Assembly (NCBI GenBank): GCA_027922465.2
Contig: BQMF02000028.1
Coordinates: forward strand, 1,178,001 to 1,242,000
Direction of reading: 5' to 3'
DNA: 64,000 nt
DNA from: Turritopsis dohrnii
Taxonomy: Eukaryota; Cnidaria; Hydrozoa; Anthoathecata; Oceaniidae
The position numbers and the translations under genes were made by a program. Positions 62,965 through 64,000 of this stretch are shown here, piece after piece; position 1 is the stretch's first letter; each line of letters begins with the position of its first letter. A model generated the notes under the pieces. The model was not told the origin of the DNA, did no database searches, and was given only the letters and a program-made list of their open reading frames with translations.

Positions 62965-63571
62965 GTGAAAAAGCGAGTATGATTTTCATGATGAAATCGA
63001 AAATAAATTAACATGTCATTCCATAAGTGTTCAAATCACTGCCCACGTCTGTTTCCTAAGCGGCGTTTATTGTGAGCATGTGCAGTTCGATAGTTCAAAA
63101 TTCGCGAGTTTTCATGATGGCGGAAAGTCATTTTCAACGCCTGCAAAAAATCATTAAAAGGCGCTTTTTCAGATGGCAAAAATCAATCAATAAATAACCT
63201 GAGGGAAATGGAAACTGGTTAGAAAGATTCTACGACACATGGTGCTGTTCCATTCCAGAACATTTCACTTTGGGAAGTTGCTGTGTGTGCTGCTGCGTTG
63301 CATTTCAAGCAAGTGCACTTGATTTGGACCAATTTTGACGCCAAATTATTAATGGGGAATTCAGTGATTGCTAGGTTTTTTTGAAAGCTAAAAGGCCAAA
63401 TTTCAACATGAAAAAAAAATTATACGTGTATCTATTTTTGTTTGGAAGTAAAACAGAGCAGAATATTCAACACATAATTTTCACACATCGAACGTAAGTT
63501 AATTTTTTTGTTCAACTTCCAAGTCTTAAAATAAGAAAATTCAGTTCATAAGGGAAGGAACTTTAAAAAAC
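62965..63571. other. No gene recognised
   Basis: AT-rich stretch; the first 60 bases are similar to 61990-62070 (GTGAAAAGCGAGTATG then AATAAATTAA), a short dispersed duplication on either side of the Harbinger derivative. Confidence 0.4.
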
Positions 63572-63871
63572 TTATGGTTCATGTTCCTCTACACTTCTTT
63601 TTCTTTTCCCAGGTATAATTTTTCGTATTGAAGGATTTGTACTAGTAGTGTGTTCTTCCAGCATACTGTGGAGTCTTCTCGTGGCAGGGATCATTGTTTG
63701 AAATGTGCGCAGAAGTTTATTGAAGATAGGATGGATGCTTTCAATGCCCTGTTCCACATAAACTCCGAACCCCACTCTCCATTTCTTTACGAAAGGTTCA
63801 ACATGATCCTCCAAAAGATGTAATTTTGGAGTGACGCTTTCTTCTGGAAATGTTTCTCGAAAGAACTTCAT
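63572..63871 (-). CDS. Unidentified ORF, C-terminal exon
   Basis: The 99-residue frame reads PEESVTPKLHLLEDHVEPFV, GFGVYVEQGIESIHPIFNKL and a basic end GKRKRSVEEHEP before a TGA at 63572. The PKLHLLEDH ... EQGIESIH pattern is one I associate with an unnamed C-terminal domain seen repeatedly in invertebrate transposon-like proteins; I cannot name the family. An upstream exon probably lies beyond 63890 (a splice-acceptor-like TCGATAG is near there). Confidence 0.4.
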   Translation of the reverse strand: MKFFRETFPEESVTPKLHLLEDHVEPFVKKWRVGFGVYVEQGIESIHPIFNKLLRTFQTMIPATRRLHSMLEEHTTSTNPSIRKIIPGKRKRSVEEHEP

Positions 63872-64000
63872 GAACTTGTCGATTCCTTTTTCTATCGAAT
63901 ATATTGAATGTTATAACATGACAAAATAAAAGCAAAATAAGATAATAACAAATATCACGTAATTCAGCAATCCTCTGGTCAGTAAAAATTTCCTTTCCAT

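Overview
The window is AT-rich eukaryotic DNA made almost entirely of transposable elements at different stages of decay, with no recognisable conserved host gene. The mix (Penelope-like, DIRS-like and restriction-like-endonuclease LINE retroelements, a Ty3-type LTR element, Harbinger, a Ginger element carrying F-box and Ulp1-like cargo, non-autonomous Helitrons, and many zinc finger/tyrosine recombinase genes) suggests an aquatic invertebrate, most likely a cnidarian. That assignment is inference; no species-diagnostic gene is present.

Layout. 0-6.3 kb: LINE 3' end, a broken zinc finger/tyrosine recombinase (TR) locus (A), a spliced gene whose exon phases all agree, a nearly complete Penelope-like element with a hammerhead-like motif at its 3' side, and a second spliced acidic/basic repeat gene. 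6.5-13.5 kb: a 12-bp motif cluster, a DIRS reverse transcriptase remnant, a 21-bp minisatellite, and an R4-like LINE (minus strand) split by two head-to-tail Helitrons, its 3' part duplicated in tandem. 14.5-25.4 kb: a nest in which a CR1/Jockey-like LINE holds a TA-flanked TIR element and a Harbinger element, and the Harbinger transposase exon holds a Helitron. 26-33 kb: a MITE, TR locus B with upstream exons, a tRNA-type SINE, a CRE-rich MITE and a fourth Helitron. 33.8-38 kb: a 908-bp tandem duplication and an internally deleted R4-like LINE. 38.1-43.2 kb: a Ty3/gypsy-type element with 103-bp LTRs. 44.8-48 kb: TR locus C and nested MITEs. 48.3-55.1 kb: a 4.2-kb satellite in both orientations whose core is five 10-bp-phased decamers, with two small acidic genes and an intact 618-residue protein joining a C2H2 finger, a tyrosine recombinase and a telobox-like Myb domain. 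57-64 kb: a possible small secreted-protein exon, a palindrome cluster, a Ginger element, a Harbinger derivative and an unidentified ORF.

The best candidate for an undescribed system is 48.3-55.1 kb. The phased iterons resemble a multi-site protein-binding array, and the neighbouring intact gene encodes a recombinase with two putative DNA-binding domains. Three decayed relatives of the zinc finger/recombinase architecture lie elsewhere in the window, so such genes recur here, but only the copy beside the array is intact. A functional link between array and protein is a hypothesis.
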